From a virus: DNA of 64,000 nt. Of the stretch, positions 37,365 through 47,611 are shown in pieces; position 1 is the first letter of the stretch, and every line of letters begins with the position of its first letter. The translations under genes and the position numbers were made by a program. Where the stretch lies: positions 1 to 64,000 of IMG/VR virus record IMGVR_UViG_3300008108_000087. One strand, given 5' to 3'. Below the pieces are notes generated by a model that worked only from the letters and a program-made list of their open reading frames with translations, made no database searches and was not told where the DNA came from.

Positions 37365-39731
37365 TTAACTTTGATTACACGGGTTTAAATTATATCCCAA
37401 TGTGTTTAGTGCTGTTATTATTTGATCCGCATAATATTGAGCGGTTGAACCCGCTGTGACATTTGAAATGTAGGTTATTTCACTCTTATCAGATAGACCG
37501 TTTGTTCCTGAGTATGCACCGGTTCCATCTTTAACCGCCACCAAGAATTGTCTAAATCCATCATATGAATTTGGACCCGTATTAACTCTAAACACAATAC
37601 CTCTATAATAACTGCTATTAGGAACATTGTCAAGCGTTGATCTTAAGCCGCTTATATCAGTATCATACGTTCCTGTTCTGACACTGGTATTAAATGAGCT
37701 ACCATCAGCAGCGTATGGAGAAGATTCGTCTTGGAATACTAAGTTTATAACTTTGGTTATACCAGCTGTTGTTCCTGTTGTGTTCAATACGTACATTGTT
37801 CTTTCAGTACCACCAGATTTACTTGAGAAGTTGCTTACCGTTACGTTTTGATCATATGTGTTATAATCATTATTGTAGAATTGAACGAGACAATCTCTTA
37901 AAATAGTATCTCTCATACTTTGTAATGGTGATAGTGTTGAGTTCATTGAGCCGCTATCGTCAAACCAAATATTAATTTCAGTGTTTTCATCAACAACTAA
38001 TGGGGTACCTAATGCAGCCTCAAACACACAATCAGGTGTGTATGTTGATGTTGGTGTTGCGGTTGGTGTTTCAGTTACAGTTGGTGTTGGTGTTTCAGTT
38101 GATGTAGATGTTGGTGTCTCAGTCAACGTTGGTGTTGGTGTCGATGTAGGTGTGGGTGTAGTAATTAAAGCCACTGTGTCAATTACAAACTCACAATTTG
38201 GTGTATAAGTAATTGTAGGTGTTTCTGTTACTGTAGGTGTTTCAGTAGATGTTACGGTTGGTGTTACTGTTGGTGTTGATGTTGGGGTAGGCGTACTAAT
38301 TACTGCCACTGTATCAATTATAAATTCACAGTTTGGTGTATATGTTTCAGTTGGTGTAATTGTAATTGTTGGGGTATCTGTTGCTGTTGGTGTCTCAGTT
38401 GCTGTTGGGGTTGGGGTTACTGTTGGTGTTGCAGTTGATGTTGGTGTTGGGGTATATATTGTACCACAATCTACGTACTCAATCTTTTTACATACAGGAT
38501 TTTCTGGATCAGTGGTGTCTAAAGTATAACCAGCTGGACAGCTATAGTTTGTGCAGAATCCCTCACCCGCCAAAGGTCCACCAGGTAAGTAATCACCTGT
38601 TGAGAACATTATATTTAATTCACTTGCATTGGTTACCCCAGTCAATGTTGCTAGTGTATCGTCATATACCTCAGCAGCAAACGATCCCACACTACTTCTA
38701 TTCCAGTTTTCAATTTCAACAATATTTGGACCTGCTTCTAGTGTTACTGGATATATGTGGTAGAATCTAAAATTATCTACTGGTGAGTTATCTGCTTGAT
38801 TTATTAATGTTACAGAATTTATTTTAACTGTAATATCATTATCACCAGCCACGCCGATATAATATGTTTTTGTTGTAGTTAAATTGAATGTTGCACAGAA
38901 ACTAACGTAATCAGGATAATTTGGATTTGGCCATGTCGTGTTACCATCAACCCAAACGTTAATTTGATTCATTCTACCAGCCCAGAATGATTCGTTAGGT
39001 GTTGTATCTGGGCTACCATATGCCGTTGTATAACCAGAATATGCTAAGTTACCACTTATCGAATTTCCAACAGTATTGTAGTCATTTTCATTGTATATCT
39101 TAACACCATACATTCCGTATGCTGAGTTACTACCACCATCACCAACTAACAAGTTTTCAATTGATGTTGGGGTTGATGTTAATACTCTATAACATGCACC
39201 CCCATCATTTGTGGCTGTAAATCCTTCAGGACAATCACATGTTGGTGTTATAGTAGGTGTTTCGGTTACTGTTGAAGTAGAGGTAGGTGTTGGTGTTGCA
39301 ACAATAGCATCAATATTAATAATAAACTCACAACTATCTGATGATGTTGTTGTTGGTGTTTCAGTAGATGTTACAGTTGGCGTTAAAGTTGGTGTTGGTG
39401 TTGCTATAACCGCGTTGATATCTATTACAAACTCGCAACTATCCGATGATGTTGTTGTTGGTGTTTCAGTTGGTGTAATTGTTATCGTCGGGGTTGAGGT
39501 TGGTGTTGGGGTTACTCCTGGAACTATTTCTAGGTTACAGACAAACCCTTCAAGTTCATTTTTAAAATTAAAATCGTATGTACCGTAGTAATAATCTGAG
39601 GTCCAAAAATAAGGTATAAGTACGTTGGTTCCGATGGTAACAGCTGTTCCTCCGCTATATGGATGAAAAACAACATCAGCATAATAACCGTTGTATAAAC
39701 CAGATGCACTATATAATCTTATTGTTGCCAT
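37365..39731 (-). CDS. Tail adhesin with CEFVID cassettes and a vWA-like domain
   Basis: A 788-residue protein. Order: a head domain (about 1-75), a Thr-Pro region with two CEF(V/I)I cassettes (about 75-165), a Cys-rich turn (CDCPEGFTATND), a beta domain with lectin/PA14-like features (about 170-400: WVDGNTTWPNPNYPD, KTYYIGVAGDND), a second Thr-Pro region with two more cassettes (about 425-560), and a C-terminal von Willebrand A-like domain (about 575-788) whose MIDAS motif is WFDDSGSMNS. vWA domains bind ligands through a metal ion, so this end is a likely receptor-binding tip. Confidence 0.75.
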   Translation of the reverse strand: MATIRLYSASGLYNGYYADVVFHPYSGGTAVTIGTNVLIPYFWTSDYYYGTYDFNFKNELEGFVCNLEIVPGVTPTPTSTPTITITPTETPTTTSSDSCEFVIDINAVIATPTPTLTPTVTSTETPTTTSSDSCEFIINIDAIVATPTPTSTSTVTETPTITPTCDCPEGFTATNDGGACYRVLTSTPTSIENLLVGDGGSNSAYGMYGVKIYNENDYNTVGNSISGNLAYSGYTTAYGSPDTTPNESFWAGRMNQINVWVDGNTTWPNPNYPDYVSFCATFNLTTTKTYYIGVAGDNDITVKINSVTLINQADNSPVDNFRFYHIYPVTLEAGPNIVEIENWNRSSVGSFAAEVYDDTLATLTGVTNASELNIMFSTGDYLPGGPLAGEGFCTNYSCPAGYTLDTTDPENPVCKKIEYVDCGTIYTPTPTSTATPTVTPTPTATETPTATDTPTITITPTETYTPNCEFIIDTVAVISTPTPTSTPTVTPTVTSTETPTVTETPTITYTPNCEFVIDTVALITTPTPTSTPTPTLTETPTSTSTETPTPTVTETPTATPTSTYTPDCVFEAALGTPLVVDENTEINIWFDDSGSMNSTLSPLQSMRDTILRDCLVQFYNNDYNTYDQNVTVSNFSSKSGGTERTMYVLNTTGTTAGITKVINLVFQDESSPYAADGSSFNTSVRTGTYDTDISGLRSTLDNVPNSSYYRGIVFRVNTGPNSYDGFRQFLVAVKDGTGAYSGTNGLSDKSEITYISNVTAGSTAQYYADQIITALNTLGYNLNPCNQS
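38025..38470 (-). repeat. Thr-Pro minisatellite with two CEF(V/I)ID cassettes
   Basis: Contains [18 protein letters not shown] and [18 protein letters not shown] plus a diverged DCVFEAALGTP, each flanked by TPT repeats. The DNA is a GTTGGTGT-type minisatellite on the plus strand. Confidence 0.85.
39240..39540 (-). repeat. Thr-Pro minisatellite with two CEF(V/I)I cassettes
   Basis: Contains [18 protein letters not shown] and SCEFIINIDAIVATPTPT, each preceded by ETPTTTSSD. These are closest to the [18 protein letters not shown] cassette of the 40348-45402 gene. Confidence 0.85.
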
Positions 39732-39734
39732 TTA

Positions 39735-40325
39735 TTATATTTGAGTTAATGTTGCTATTACTGATGGCACTGACGGACCAATAGTTGGGGTCAGTGATGT
39801 TATTTGTATATTACTATCTGTTGTTGCCCAAGCAATTTCAACATAATCACCGCTATTTAAGTTGGGGTATATTATGTTCCAAGCAGCAACAACATATTCA
39901 CCGTTATTGGCGAAAGTTATTACTGTATTAGAGCTTGTAATAGATGTACCATTTTTCTTAAACCATATATAGAAATTTTCCGTTGTTCCACCTTGTACTC
40001 TATATAATTGAGCAGAGAATTGTAAATTATACGATCCTGGGTTACTAACAATCATTTGTGATCCATTAGCCCATGTACACCCATTTGTTGCATCAAGACT
40101 ATTAAATGTCATTAAATGCTCAGTATTTGTAGTTCCTGTTTGAATCACGGAACTACTATATGAACCAAAAAATCTTGTTGTGCCACTTGTTATAACACCA
40201 GAAAATAAATCTTCATGTGTTATAGCAGCAGAATCATATGGACCATTTCCTTGAGCCATATAAAATAACGATCCGCTTGTTGGGGTTGTTAATCGTTGTA
40301 ATTCTGAAATTCTAGTTATACTCAT
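39735..40325 (-). CDS. Jelly-roll tail protein of the C1q-like type
   Basis: A 196-residue protein. The N-terminus (ISELQRLTTPTSGSLFYMAQG) is followed from about residue 70 by a jelly-roll domain with the pattern SYNLQFSAQLYRVQGGTTENFYIWFKKNG...YVVAAWNIIYPNLNSGDYVEI and the end IPSVIATLTQI (here VPSVIATLTQI). This pattern is frequent in marine phage tail-fibre and receptor-binding proteins and resembles C1q/TNF trimers. It lies between the giant baseplate-adhesin fusion and the vWA adhesin, consistent with a trimeric fibre tip or cap. Confidence 0.75.
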   Translation of the reverse strand: MSITRISELQRLTTPTSGSLFYMAQGNGPYDSAAITHEDLFSGVITSGTTRFFGSYSSSVIQTGTTNTEHLMTFNSLDATNGCTWANGSQMIVSNPGSYNLQFSAQLYRVQGGTTENFYIWFKKNGTSITSSNTVITFANNGEYVVAAWNIIYPNLNSGDYVEIAWATTDSNIQITSLTPTIGPSVPSVIATLTQI

Positions 40326-40347
40326 TTTATTTAAATATTTTTTTTAT

Positions 40348-43300
40348 TTATTCTTCTATTAATATGTCAGTATTATTTTCATCCACAATAAAACTTGCAC
40401 CACTTTCAAGAATTATCCCTTGAGAACTTTCAACAATTTCATAAGTCATATCACAAGATCCCTCTGTAAATGTAATTGTTGGTGTCGAAGTTATTGTTGG
40501 CGTTGTGGTAGAGGTTGGTGTAGGTGTTGATATAACTGAATTAATATCTATTACAAATTCACAACTATCTGATGATGTTGTTGTTGGTGTTTCAGTTATA
40601 GTTGGTGTAGCTGTTTCTGTTGGTGTTGGTGTTGCAATAATTGCAATTGTATCAATTATAAAATCACAATTAGATGTAAAAGTTGATGTTGGCGTTATAG
40701 TAACACTTGGTGTCGGTGTTGCAATTGTTGCGACTGTATCAATAACAAATTCACAATTTGGTGTGTATGTCGATGTCGGCGTTATAGTGACGCTCGGTGT
40801 TGGGGTTGCAATTGTTGCAACTGTATCAATAACAAATTCACAATTTGGTGTTGATGTTGATGTCGGTGTTATAGTGATACTTGGTGTCGGAGTGGGAATT
40901 ACAGCAACTGTATCAATTACAAATTCACAATTTGGTGTTGATGTTGAAGTTGTTGTTGGTGTAGGTGTTAGCGTCACAACATTTGTATCAATTACAAATT
41001 CACAATTTGGTGTTGTTGTTACTGTTGGTGTACTAGTTGGCGTCTCTGTTACAGTAGGCGTACCAGTGTTTGTTGATGTATTTGTAGGTGTACTAGTTGG
41101 TGTCTCAGTCAACGTTGGTGTTGGTGTCGATGTAGGTGTATTTGTAGCGGTTGGTGTGCTAGTTATGGTAGGTGTACTGGTAGATGTATTTGTTGGTGTA
41201 GGTGTAGATGTTGGACTTGGGGTTACTATTGGATATGTGCTACCACAAGGTACGGCCGGGGTTATAACACCACATTCAGTTGTATAATTTCTTACAGGAT
41301 CTTCAATTTCAGTTTTACAACATTGATTATCAATATAATATTGACTTAAGCTCATATTAAGTCTATTAAACTTAGTATATGAGTGTTGTATTAATACTTG
41401 TGTTCCATCATTACCATTAAACAATATTAGGTTTTGAGGTTGTGTTCCTGTTATATTAATGTTATAATAAAGATTATTTTCACAGTAATTTAAATTAACT
41501 GAAATAACCTCTAATAATTCACCTTTTTCTGTAATTAAAAAATCACCAGTATCATAATAATCTGATGGATAATAACAACAAGGCTCCTCCGGTGTTTCTG
41601 GTTTTAATTGCAAAAACTCTGGAGATCTAGAATCAAAAAAGTAACCATCTCGTTTAGATACCCTATATGTTGCTTCATCAACCTCTTTATTTGTGTAAAC
41701 ACGTAGTTTTGTTGTTGGTAAAACTTCAATAACAACCTGTTGACCGTTTGAGGTCATACCTATTATTTCACTTTTCTTTACAGATCCTAAACAATCAATA
41801 TCGCTAATTGTATGCGTTGAATAATCATATGAAAAAGAATAATCATTGTTTTCACTAGCATATTCAAACATGCTTGATGAAAGTGTGGTGCATGATAAGT
41901 ATGTTGCACCTAATATGACATTTCCATTAACTAAATCTTTAACATCTTTCTTAACAAGAGTTCCAGCAGCTAAATAACTAGTAATATTTGCTGGTGTTGT
42001 AGATGAATTAATTGTAGCACCACTAACAACAATAACTTTAGTATTGTGTTTTAAACCATAATTGTATGTGTTTCTATATTGTACTTTTGGTACTAATGTA
42101 TAGCCAGTGTTAACAACTAACGGTAAATCAGGCACTTCAGATGGGTATTCTACATATCTTAATGCTAGTCCTTCTATTTTTACTTTTTTATCACAGTTTG
42201 CTGCATCAGTAAAAATTAAATCAATAACCTCATCTTCTCTTACATTACTAAGTTTGAACTTACAATTTTCTCCAACAATTTGGAAGAAACTTGTATCTGT
42301 ATAAGTTGGGTGGTATCCTGTACTGATGTTATTTCCTGGTGTACAATTTCTTTGAACATATACACCCCATCCACTATCGTTACCAGATTGAACAGTAACA
42401 CCTGTTAAGCTAACAATAACATCTGTTGCAACTTTACAAGTTGGATAACCAGAATAAACATCACAAGACGCATCAAATGATAAATCTAAATGACATTTTG
42501 GCTCAGTATATTTGTAATCAACATCAAAATAAAAATCTAAATTATCTTTTACTAAACATTCTCCAGAAGAGTTTGTGTGTGCAATAAATTTAACTTTTTC
42601 AACACCATTATTATCTGTGAAAAATTCATAAGATATTAATTGTGTTTTTCCTGACAATATAGCATTTCCAGGAACATATGAAGGGGTATTGAATGCACTA
42701 TATTGTGTTTCTGTTTGATTAATTTGTTCAACAAGAGATGCTATGGCGTTTTTCCAAGCGGCTTTTATTGTTGTTAAATTTAAATTAATCCAATTTTTAT
42801 ATTCACAAATAAGTGGTATTTTAGATGTTGAGGAAGTTAGTACACTACAACTTTCCACAGCAGTAAAACCAGTACCAAATAAGGTACTGCCGGTTAAAAC
42901 TACTTGTGTCGTTCCACTATAATCAGTACCGTCAATATCAATATGTAAAGTAAATGTTACACCACTAAATTCAATTAAACCTCTTAGATTATCTGGATCT
43001 CCAATTATTGTTTCAAGATCTTCTTCAATTACTGTTTCAAATTCTGGATATAAATTTTCTACAATCTCTAATGGTTTACATGGTTTTCTATATGAAAACT
43101 TGGGTCTACCAAAAACATTGTTTTCAATTAAATTACCCCCCATCCATAATGTTGTTGATGGTATAATTTGTTCTAAAACATTTGACCAATATGGGCTCAT
43201 CTGATTAACAAAATCAGATGTTGATATTATATCATAAGTTGTATAACCAGATGCTACTAATTGATTTATATAATCCTGATAAACATCCTCTAAAGCAATA

Positions 43301-45402
43301 TAATTCTTCTTATATCTTATTATATTTGAATTAGTTATTTGATTTGAGAAGGTATTTTCTAAATATTGTGCAAAAGTTACACCAGTTTGTGGTGGTAGAC
43401 TATTTGTGCCAAAAGTTACTTCAAGTTCTCTAGATTTTCTCCAAATATCATAGTTAACAGCATTTGCTGCAGATACGAATACGTTTATGTTTTTTCTATT
43501 AAGAATTAAATTTGAAAGAGCTTCGTCTTCTAAGATTTGTCCTTGCTGATTATCAATTTCACTTTTTATTGTGAAACCATAATCTAAGCCAGGTAATGTT
43601 CTGTAATTATCAAAAAACTCTTCACCATAAGAATATGGTTTTGCTGTTGTTAATAGCGTTTTAGTTCTTCCGGTTAATACTGAATTTTCAGTATCAAGGA
43701 CATCGGAAGATCTATGATCTAAGCTAACATTTGCCCAGCCAGACCCCATTTGGAAGAAAACATTTTCTTGATTTGTTGTTGGAGCTTTAGGTAATAATGT
43801 TGTTTCGTCGATGGGGTAATCGGTTAGTTGATTATTTGTTGTTAACCCTGTTAAAGAAGAAACGGTATAAGTGTATGTATCACTATTAAATGTTACACTA
43901 TTACTAACATTAATATTATTTAATGTGTTATTTAGATCATCTAAAGTAGATGGAGGTAACGCACTGGTTACTTTATAAACATATTCGTTTATTTTCACCA
44001 TTGGATCTGGCGCACCGATAAACTTTAAGAAAAATTCAATACTACTTCTAGTGCCTTTTGATTTATATATAAATGCTAGATTAACTAATAACCTTCTATA
44101 GAATTCAAGTTCGGCTTCTACTAAATTTTTACCAATAGCTTGTCCATTGTAAACAGTGGAAGAAGCTTTATATATTTGTTCTTCTAAACTTTTTTGATCA
44201 AATAAATTAATGGTATTAAGACCTAGTGTATTTGCTAAGTTTTTAAGAAAAACATCTGGGATATTATCAATTGCGTCATAAGAAACATTTCTCATGTTCG
44301 CGATATTGTCAATATAAGATTTTACTTTATCGAAGCTCTGACCATATAATTGAAATATCTTATCAATTTTTTGATCCTCTGTGTCAAATTCAAATAATTG
44401 CGGCGCAACAAGAAATCTTGTAACTAAATTGGATTTATAGTTATCAATTTCAGTTGCTAAGTCACTTAAACGTGTTAGATATTCCTCGAACTTAAGACCG
44501 GTAATTTGAATGTTGTACCCATCTTTTGATGTTGGCCAGTTAACTAATATGGAAATCAGTTCTGTTTTTGTTTCGTCTAAACTAGTTCTAGGAACCGTAA
44601 ACCCAGCTTGATATATTGGGTATGTTTCTCGATTTAATAATGTTTGTTCTAAATCGTCTAAACCTAAATAAAATTCTTCAACAACACTGTCATTTGGTCT
44701 TAAAATAAAACTATCTGAATATGTTGCACCAGTAAATGGTTTACCATCAACAACAAGTGTTATTTGGTTAAACTGATCTGGCTGTACGTAACTTGTTACA
44801 GCATAAGTTTTATCCTCTATTACAATACAATATTTTGTATATGAAGAAAATAAATTTCTTATTTTATTTTCAACTTCAATTAATTGACTTGCTGTTGGTT
44901 CTTTTAATACAATATCAAAAGGATTAAAAAATCTACCAACTTGAGTTTTAAATGTGGTTGTATTAGTTGTTGGATTATGTGTTATATTTTCAGCAGTGTA
45001 ACTGTTAATAGACGCTAAAGCATCTTTGTCAATAAAAATACCGCCGGGAAAATTTTTAGCAATTCTAGCAATAGAGACTCTTATTCTTTCTCTTAATGAT
45101 CCAAAAAGAGACTTAGATGCATCTCTTTTATTTGTATTAAATCTTACTGGTCTTTTTTTACCATCAGATTGTACAACTGTTGTTGGAACATCTTCCTCAA
45201 CCTTAAGATTTTCTAATGTAATAAAATCTGAAAATGGCGCAGTTTGGAATTTTTTTGAGTCTTTCTCTGGGACAATCGTATCAAGAGCGAAGTTCGTATT
45301 AGTCAATTGACTAGTACCGTCGGTAATTTGTCTACCAACGAGACTATCGTTAAACGTATCAAAACCACTAGCCGCCTGACTCGGAACTTTTCTTTTTGCC
45401 AT
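40348..45402 (-). CDS. gpI-like baseplate protein fused to a Thr-Pro/CEFVID adhesin tail
   Basis: A 1684-residue protein. The first about 1430 residues are baseplate-like: [32 protein letters not shown] (near residues 420-460) is the KSKGTR motif of P2 gpI-type tail proteins. Between it and the C-terminus are several beta-rich and Cys-containing domains ([13 protein letters not shown] and others). The C-terminal about 230 residues are Thr-Pro repeats carrying six CEF(V/I)ID cassettes and the end [13 protein letters not shown]. It therefore links the baseplate to a surface-type extended tail. It starts at the end of the 45405-46322 gene with a 2-nt gap. Confidence 0.75.
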   Translation of the reverse strand: MAKRKVPSQAASGFDTFNDSLVGRQITDGTSQLTNTNFALDTIVPEKDSKKFQTAPFSDFITLENLKVEEDVPTTVVQSDGKKRPVRFNTNKRDASKSLFGSLRERIRVSIARIAKNFPGGIFIDKDALASINSYTAENITHNPTTNTTTFKTQVGRFFNPFDIVLKEPTASQLIEVENKIRNLFSSYTKYCIVIEDKTYAVTSYVQPDQFNQITLVVDGKPFTGATYSDSFILRPNDSVVEEFYLGLDDLEQTLLNRETYPIYQAGFTVPRTSLDETKTELISILVNWPTSKDGYNIQITGLKFEEYLTRLSDLATEIDNYKSNLVTRFLVAPQLFEFDTEDQKIDKIFQLYGQSFDKVKSYIDNIANMRNVSYDAIDNIPDVFLKNLANTLGLNTINLFDQKSLEEQIYKASSTVYNGQAIGKNLVEAELEFYRRLLVNLAFIYKSKGTRSSIEFFLKFIGAPDPMVKINEYVYKVTSALPPSTLDDLNNTLNNINVSNSVTFNSDTYTYTVSSLTGLTTNNQLTDYPIDETTLLPKAPTTNQENVFFQMGSGWANVSLDHRSSDVLDTENSVLTGRTKTLLTTAKPYSYGEEFFDNYRTLPGLDYGFTIKSEIDNQQGQILEDEALSNLILNRKNINVFVSAANAVNYDIWRKSRELEVTFGTNSLPPQTGVTFAQYLENTFSNQITNSNIIRYKKNYIALEDVYQDYINQLVASGYTTYDIISTSDFVNQMSPYWSNVLEQIIPSTTLWMGGNLIENNVFGRPKFSYRKPCKPLEIVENLYPEFETVIEEDLETIIGDPDNLRGLIEFSGVTFTLHIDIDGTDYSGTTQVVLTGSTLFGTGFTAVESCSVLTSSTSKIPLICEYKNWINLNLTTIKAAWKNAIASLVEQINQTETQYSAFNTPSYVPGNAILSGKTQLISYEFFTDNNGVEKVKFIAHTNSSGECLVKDNLDFYFDVDYKYTEPKCHLDLSFDASCDVYSGYPTCKVATDVIVSLTGVTVQSGNDSGWGVYVQRNCTPGNNISTGYHPTYTDTSFFQIVGENCKFKLSNVREDEVIDLIFTDAANCDKKVKIEGLALRYVEYPSEVPDLPLVVNTGYTLVPKVQYRNTYNYGLKHNTKVIVVSGATINSSTTPANITSYLAAGTLVKKDVKDLVNGNVILGATYLSCTTLSSSMFEYASENNDYSFSYDYSTHTISDIDCLGSVKKSEIIGMTSNGQQVVIEVLPTTKLRVYTNKEVDEATYRVSKRDGYFFDSRSPEFLQLKPETPEEPCCYYPSDYYDTGDFLITEKGELLEVISVNLNYCENNLYYNINITGTQPQNLILFNGNDGTQVLIQHSYTKFNRLNMSLSQYYIDNQCCKTEIEDPVRNYTTECGVITPAVPCGSTYPIVTPSPTSTPTPTNTSTSTPTITSTPTATNTPTSTPTPTLTETPTSTPTNTSTNTGTPTVTETPTSTPTVTTTPNCEFVIDTNVVTLTPTPTTTSTSTPNCEFVIDTVAVIPTPTPSITITPTSTSTPNCEFVIDTVATIATPTPSVTITPTSTYTPNCEFVIDTVATIATPTPSVTITPTSTFTSNCDFIIDTIAIIATPTPTETATPTITETPTTTSSDSCEFVIDINSVISTPTPTSTTTPTITSTPTITFTEGSCDMTYEIVESSQGIILESGASFIVDENNTDILIEE
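40500..41230 (-). repeat. Thr-Pro minisatellite with six CEF(V/I)ID cassettes
   Basis: The largest cassette array of the window: six copies of the type [18 protein letters not shown] separated by xTITPTSTxTP stretches of about 30 residues. Two neighbouring copies are nearly identical at protein level, a sign of recent duplication or homogenisation. Confidence 0.9.
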
Positions 45403-45404
45403 TA

Positions 45405-46322
45405 TTATTCAGTAATATCGTCAAAGTTTAACGTTTGGTCTATATCAGTCCTTCCCTCACGAATCTCATATAATGTCTCATTAAATTCGTCCTTAACTTC
45501 GTATAGGTTAAACTGTTTATAAATGTTGTTTGAGCCATCATAGATCGTGTAGATACCTGAAGATACCGCCTTACTTTGATTACCATAAAGAGCAAGTGCA
45601 AGCGTAGATGCGTCATGTTCAACCATTTCTACCTCAATCGTAGTTGGATTAAAATAGCTGTTTGTTAGTATAATTTTTTGTAGTGGTTGGCCAATAAATG
45701 GGACAGTATTTGGTTTATTAGTAGGTGCAGAAGATGGGGTGACAGTCAAAAACACTAAGTTTGTTGGTGAGTCTGAATATCTATATCTAACTGATTTTTG
45801 TGTGGTATTTGTTAAGTTTGTTGTTACTGGCTCACAATAAAATGAAGATGTTACAATTTTATAAAAATTTTGGACTTTTTTATTATCAGTAACACTTATA
45901 TATTCTACTCTATATCCAACCAAACCCTGTGGGGCGAATTTAGATCTATCCTCTTGTTCAACGTTTCCAAGATCAATTACAATACCCCTAACTGAAGATA
46001 ATGATGCTAAAACACCACAATCTGTTATTTGTGTTCTTATTTGTTTTGGTCTTACGTGAAGTGTGTATATCCCTAACTCGGAGAATGTGGTACTTTCTAA
46101 TCTTAATGTATACATACCACCCAAAACCTCCACATTTGGAGCGTTTGTATCATCAGTTGTATTTGCATTGTGATATAATGGTGATAAGATAGCTGCCGAA
46201 TCCAACTTTGTTAGTGTTGAATCGGTAGTTGCACCTCTGTCCGCAGCATAGTGAAGTAGTATTTCTACATCTTCTGGTGATACATCCGCTGGTCTTATTG
46301 TTCCGTAACTTCCTACTGCCAT
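45405..46322 (-). CDS. Baseplate/tail structural protein
   Basis: A 305-residue beta-rich protein (SYGTIRPADVSPEDVEILLHY at the start; LGIYTLHVRPKQI near residue 85). No enzymatic motif or family I can name. It lies between the gpI-like protein and the PKD-containing protein, 2 nt from the former, so it is a baseplate-region structural gene. A TATTTATT variant lies 11 nt before the start. Confidence 0.65.
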   Translation of the reverse strand: MAVGSYGTIRPADVSPEDVEILLHYAADRGATTDSTLTKLDSAAILSPLYHNANTTDDTNAPNVEVLGGMYTLRLESTTFSELGIYTLHVRPKQIRTQITDCGVLASLSSVRGIVIDLGNVEQEDRSKFAPQGLVGYRVEYISVTDNKKVQNFYKIVTSSFYCEPVTTNLTNTTQKSVRYRYSDSPTNLVFLTVTPSSAPTNKPNTVPFIGQPLQKIILTNSYFNPTTIEVEMVEHDASTLALALYGNQSKAVSSGIYTIYDGSNNIYKQFNLYEVKDEFNETLYEIREGRTDIDQTLNFDDITE

Positions 46323-46333
46323 AGCATTTTAAT

Positions 46334-46341
46334 AATAAATA
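46334..46341 (-). promoter_or_regulatory. TATTTATT motif, candidate phage promoter
   Basis: A one-base variant of the recurrent motif, 11 nt upstream of the start at 46322. Confidence 0.3.
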
Positions 46342-46346
46342 TAATT

Positions 46347-47609
46347 TTATTGTTTTTTCACAACGAAAAATCCATTTCCATATATGTCTAATTCGCCAAT
46401 ATTGTCAATTTCCCCTAATCTTAAATTAAATTCAGATACCCCCATCTTACCTCTTTCAACAAATATGTCAGAATAAACCGATGGATCTGAAACAAACCCC
46501 AAAAAATGCTCATTTCTGGTTAACATTTTATTTACCACATACTCTGTAGCAAAATCTGTACTGTTACCTGTTGTAAATCCAGAAGTTCCATTTATAATGT
46601 GGTTTGGCACTTTTCCTGTAACATAGGTTACCCCGTCTGAGCAATCATAATAATCTAAGCCATCAACTGTATATTTTGAACAGCTTAAGGTTGTACCAGG
46701 TAGTGAAGTTGATGTTACACCCGTATAAGCCGTTTGGCCGTATAATTTTTTTTCTATAATTCTACTTTTACCAACAGCAACAAATGTTAAACTTGTTGAC
46801 GATAGTGTTTTTGTTGATCCTGAAGCCGCCACACCATAATCTGTGTATGGGAAGGTAAAAGTAAGGGTACCCAAACTAGTTGGATCACCGATAACTAAAG
46901 GTAGCTTTATTGTCCTTGATAATGTTTGTACTTTCCAAGGGCTATTCATTGTAATTGAAATTACTTTACTACCTGCAGTTGAATATGTTTTGGTTGCGTT
47001 ACCTAAAATTGAAATAGAAGAGGCTGTAGAATCTCCCCAATTAATTTGGAAGGTTGCGTCAACGACTCTTTTTAAAGTATTTGTATTGGTTGTGTTATAA
47101 ACAGTTACGGTGTTTCCAGAAGCTTTATATGTAAAATTACAAAGTTGTTCTACTTGATCGATATCACCATCAAAACCAACCATAACACCTAATTCATCTA
47201 CTTTTGAATCTAGAAGTATTGGTAATTCATAATCTGGATATGCAGCTGATTTATTTTTTCCAATGTTAACCCAAGATGTTCCATTCCATCTATAATAATA
47301 ACCTTTGTCTGTCCACGTTAACGCTTCTGGTTGCTCAACCCAAAACGATGTTTGTGTTGACGGTATTTTATTTAAATTTGAAACAACTAATGATTTATAT
47401 ATTTTACCATTATAATAAATGGTATCTCCAGAGGTGTAAGTGATATCGCTATACCATTTAACATCCATGACTGTTGTTCCACTAGTTGGTACAGTTGTTG
47501 CTGACCATGGAACTAACTGTAGGTTATTATCATACCAATACTGCCCAGCGTTATATAAAACAACCGATAATATATTTTTTTGCAATATTTCGTACTTATA
47601 TTTTCTCAT
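46347..47609 (-). CDS. Structural protein with carbohydrate-binding-like and PKD-like segments
   Basis: A 420-residue protein. Residues about 50-95 (WYSDITYTSGDTIYYNGKIY then FWVE) resemble the Trp/Tyr-rich CBM5/12-type chitin-binding fold. Residues about 180-225 look PKD-like (FQINWGDSTASSISILGNATKTYSTAGSKVISI). A further beta region and a short Cys pair (GLDYYDCSDGVTYV) follow. It may contact surface sugars. It lies 2 nt from the 47612-48445 gene in the baseplate run. Domain calls are by pattern only. Confidence 0.6.
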   Translation of the reverse strand: MRKYKYEILQKNILSVVLYNAGQYWYDNNLQLVPWSATTVPTSGTTVMDVKWYSDITYTSGDTIYYNGKIYKSLVVSNLNKIPSTQTSFWVEQPEALTWTDKGYYYRWNGTSWVNIGKNKSAAYPDYELPILLDSKVDELGVMVGFDGDIDQVEQLCNFTYKASGNTVTVYNTTNTNTLKRVVDATFQINWGDSTASSISILGNATKTYSTAGSKVISITMNSPWKVQTLSRTIKLPLVIGDPTSLGTLTFTFPYTDYGVAASGSTKTLSSTSLTFVAVGKSRIIEKKLYGQTAYTGVTSTSLPGTTLSCSKYTVDGLDYYDCSDGVTYVTGKVPNHIINGTSGFTTGNSTDFATEYVVNKMLTRNEHFLGFVSDPSVYSDIFVERGKMGVSEFNLRLGEIDNIGELDIYGNGFFVVKKQ

Positions 47610-47611
47610 TT

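Noticed and set aside
40505-41287. Long plus-strand frame rich in Val/Gly/Asp (VGVGVDVGV)
   Set aside because: It is the antisense shadow of Thr-Pro repeats in the real minus-strand adhesin gene; similar frames at 39211-39588, 37981-38208 and 37023-37283 have the same origin.
29533-45402. Diversity-generating retroelement feeding the adhesins
   Set aside because: No reverse transcriptase, template repeat or adenine-biased variable repeat is visible in the window. The rest of the genome was not seen.
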